A stretch of DNA of 64,000 nt, taken from assembly GCA_029582155.1 (NCBI GenBank), contig CM055895.1, forward strand, positions 48,756,057-48,820,056, read 5' to 3'. Shown in pieces: positions 62,601 to 64,000 of this stretch. The notes under the pieces were generated by a model. That model worked only from the letters and a program-made list of their open reading frames with translations. It was not told where the DNA came from and made no database searches. This DNA is from Panopea generosa. Its lineage: Eukaryota; Mollusca; Bivalvia; Adapedonta; Hiatellidae. Every line of letters begins with the position of its first letter. Position 1 is the stretch's first letter. A program made the position numbers and the translations under genes.

Positions 62601-62731
62601 CAATATAAATATTACAGCAGCAATGAGCGTTTTAATATCTTGTCGAATATTACCCAGGATCCCCAATATCACAGCTACAGTTATCATGATTAATGACACA
62701 ACCGGAAACAGTGCTGCTACACGCGTCGCAC
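56326..62731 (-). CDS. CACNG5/7-like: Gene D: calcium-channel gamma subunit/TARP, CACNG5/7-like, 3' part (two last exons)
   Basis: Two minus-strand exons, 62731-62597 and 56627-56326, join in phase 1 (TCT G|GA CTA). The joined protein reads ATRVAALFPVVSLIMITVAV (TM2), NIRQDIKTLIAAVIFILSG then LTLAVGIIFYIS (TM3), AINDEVGHR, and YGWSFFFAGIAFMITEATAV (TM4), with a short C-tail ending NPTIIL. The IS-INDEV motif and YGWSF at TM4 match type II TARPs (gamma-5/gamma-7). Family members are four-pass membrane proteins that modulate AMPA-type glutamate receptors or voltage-gated calcium channels. The first exons, with TM1 and the GLW motif, lie beyond the right edge. The final IIL is compatible with a class II PDZ ligand (inference). 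Confidence 0.85.
56628..57860. other. Gene D intron, left part
   Basis: AT-rich with no recognised feature. Short frames such as 57167-57409 have no family similarity. Confidence 0.45.
57870..58500. mobile_element. DNA-transposon remnant (pogo/Tigger-like ends suspected)
   Basis: The right end reads cgatatcgagataacgagtt then tcgactgtat. The words cgaatatcgacat near 57892 and cggaatatcgacaca near 58361 look like degraded terminal or subterminal repeats of a mariner/pogo-type element. No transposase is seen and exact ends are uncertain. Confidence 0.35.
58610..62450. repeat. 68-bp satellite array with higher-order duplications, gene D intron
   Basis: About 55 units of acgataaaccaagtctgaag, agacagaactacatgataca, gagtgtaaggtacatttaag, ttagcata. 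Blocks with private variants recur: ccaaatctgaagagacctac near 58730 and 60290; gcacgatacacagtg near 60990 and 62350 (about 20 units apart); acatttaacagagtgaaagg at several sites. Short minus frames in it are artefacts. Confidence 0.95.
62597..62731 (-). CDS. CACNG5/7-like: Gene D penultimate exon (TM2 and start of TM3)
   Basis: The 135-nt exon has acceptor TTTTTCAG, donor GTAAGT and phase 1 on both sides. It encodes ATRVAALFPVVSLIMITVAV, then NIRQDIKTLIAAVIFILSG. The in-frame ATG at 62807 is intronic. No further exon is seen between 62732 and 64000. Confidence 0.85.
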
Positions 62732-63565
62732 CTGAAAAAGACATCGCAGAGGTTTTAAAGAATGTCACACAGTGTAAGGTACACGGTCGTACACGTGTCT
62801 GCAACACACTCGTGCATATTGGCGTACTGTTACATGTACCACAAGCAAAGTAAGAATCACCAATGGGTTAATGTTAAATTTACTCTTTGCATTTGAGTCC
62901 ATATGTCACAAACGTTCAACCAAGTACATTCGTCTATAAGATATATGTTTATGTTGTCACTGTACTGAGGTGGAAGATTATATACCACTTTATTTTGTTT
63001 GTTCTTGCTACATGGATTTAAAGAGGATATATATATATAAACATTTTTTCAAAGACCTTCTATGTACAAGCTAATTTTATTGCTTAATTCAAATGACAAA
63101 ACTATTTAATCTGATTTGCACAGTATATAAAACGTTTTCCGAATAAAATACACAACATTTTAAATATGTATTTGGCAATGAAAAAACAATAATCAAATAA
63201 ACGTGTTCGTCTTCGTCTAGTTCTTGAAGAAAGTATTTCTTATATTATTTTGACATTTTTATTTAAAACAAATAAATATTCACTATAATTAAACTTCTAA
63301 TGACATATGAGGTACTAATGATATATATATTATGATATTATGAGTTGTAAATATGTTATTATGACGATGCATTGATGTACAAGTCTGAAATGAAATATCT
63401 GTTCTGTTCTGTTATCATTGTGTCAAGGTTATAGTACCATTGATGTATGCGTAGTTGTATGTGGATTTACGGATAAGCAAATATTATGCCCCAGCACAGC
63501 ATTTTCGTTGTCCTTGATTCTTTTGAATTAGTGTTGCACGAGGAAAATAGAATGCTGATTAAGTT
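62732..63565. other. Gene D upstream intron sequence
   Basis: AT-rich, with no further exon of gene D and no recognised element. Confidence 0.45.
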
Positions 63566-63569
63566 TGTG

Positions 63570-64000
63570 CTAGGGTGCGTGGTGGGTGTTGTGCTAGAGG
63601 GCGTGATGGGGTGTGTTGTGCTAGAGGGCGTGGTGGGGTGTTGTGCTAGAGTGCGTGGTGGTGTGATGCGCTAGAGGGCGTGGTGGGGTGATGCGTTAGA
63701 GGACGTGGTGAGGTGTTGCGCTAAAGTGCGTGGTTGGGTGTTGTGTTAGAGTGCGTGGTGGTGTGTTGTGCCAGAGGGCGTGATGGGGTGTTGTGCTAGA
63801 GTGCGTGGTGGGGTGTTGTGCTAGAAGGCGTGGTAGTGTGTTGTGCAAGAGTGCGTGATGGGGTGTTGTAGTAGAGCGCGTGGTGGGTGTTGTACTAGAG
63901 TGCGTGGTGGGGTGTTGTGCTAGAGGGCGTGGTGGTGTGTTGTGCTAGAGTGCGTGATGGGGTGTTGTACTAGAGCGCGTGGTGGGGTGTTGTGCTAGAG
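63570..64000. repeat. G-rich ~25-bp minisatellite running off the window
   Basis: About 17 units of gtgttgtgctagagtgcgtgg followed by tgggg. The plus strand is G-rich; the array is cut by the window end. Confidence 0.9.

Overview
The window is nuclear DNA from an animal, most likely a bivalve mollusc. The evidence is AT-rich sequence, small exons with GT-AG introns, metazoan gene families (a kyphoscoliosis-peptidase/hillarin-type transglutaminase-like family and a calcium-channel gamma/TARP subunit), a mollusc-type tRNA-derived SINE with a target-site duplication, decayed non-LTR retrotransposons, MITEs and very abundant minisatellites. The phylum call is inferred from repeat and gene style; no search was run.

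Left part (1-22.7 kb): a complete four-exon KY-like gene ('gene A') lies on the minus strand (15276 down to 3988). It encodes 555 aa with an MGC acylation-type N-terminus, a transglutaminase-like core with Cys115, His159 and Asp174, and beta-rich C-terminal modules. Its introns hold a 41-bp minisatellite, a 2.7-kb TIR-bounded element with a CA microsatellite, and a 54-bp minisatellite of exactly 16 units. Further upstream on the same strand is another first-exon-type coding exon ('exon C', 22660-21581). It encodes an MGC start, eight 41-aa repeats, and an exon end with a splice donor that matches the first exon of gene B. No downstream exons of its own are visible, so it is either an alternative first exon of gene A or an orphan of a partial gene duplication.

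Middle part (22.7-45.6 kb): this is a repeat-built spacer. It contains two unrelated minisatellite families, both with a period of about 26 bp, LINE fragments on both strands, a ~3-kb direct segmental duplication (26.9-30.2 kb and 33.8-36.8 kb), and a large inverted repeat (30.2-33.05 kb paired with 40.56-43.43 kb). The centre of the inverted repeat lies inside a minisatellite more than 5 kb long.

Right part (45.6-50 kb): a second complete four-exon KY-like gene ('gene B') lies on the plus strand (45680 to 49990, 434 aa). Exons 2 and 3 have exactly the same lengths and phases as in gene A (116 and 120 nt). The catalytic cysteine codon is replaced by serine (TGT to AGT), while His147 and Asp162 are kept, so gene B probably encodes a pseudoenzyme. 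It also has one C-terminal module fewer (109 codons).

Far right (50-64 kb): an empty intergenic stretch, then the last two exons of a minus-strand CACNG5/7-like (type II TARP-like) gene at 56326-56627 and 62597-62731. Its ~6-kb intron contains a ~3.8-kb satellite of 68-bp units with higher-order duplication. A G-rich ~25-bp minisatellite runs off the right edge. Together the window shows a KY-like gene family arranged around a rearranged, partly palindromic spacer, next to an unrelated membrane-protein gene.
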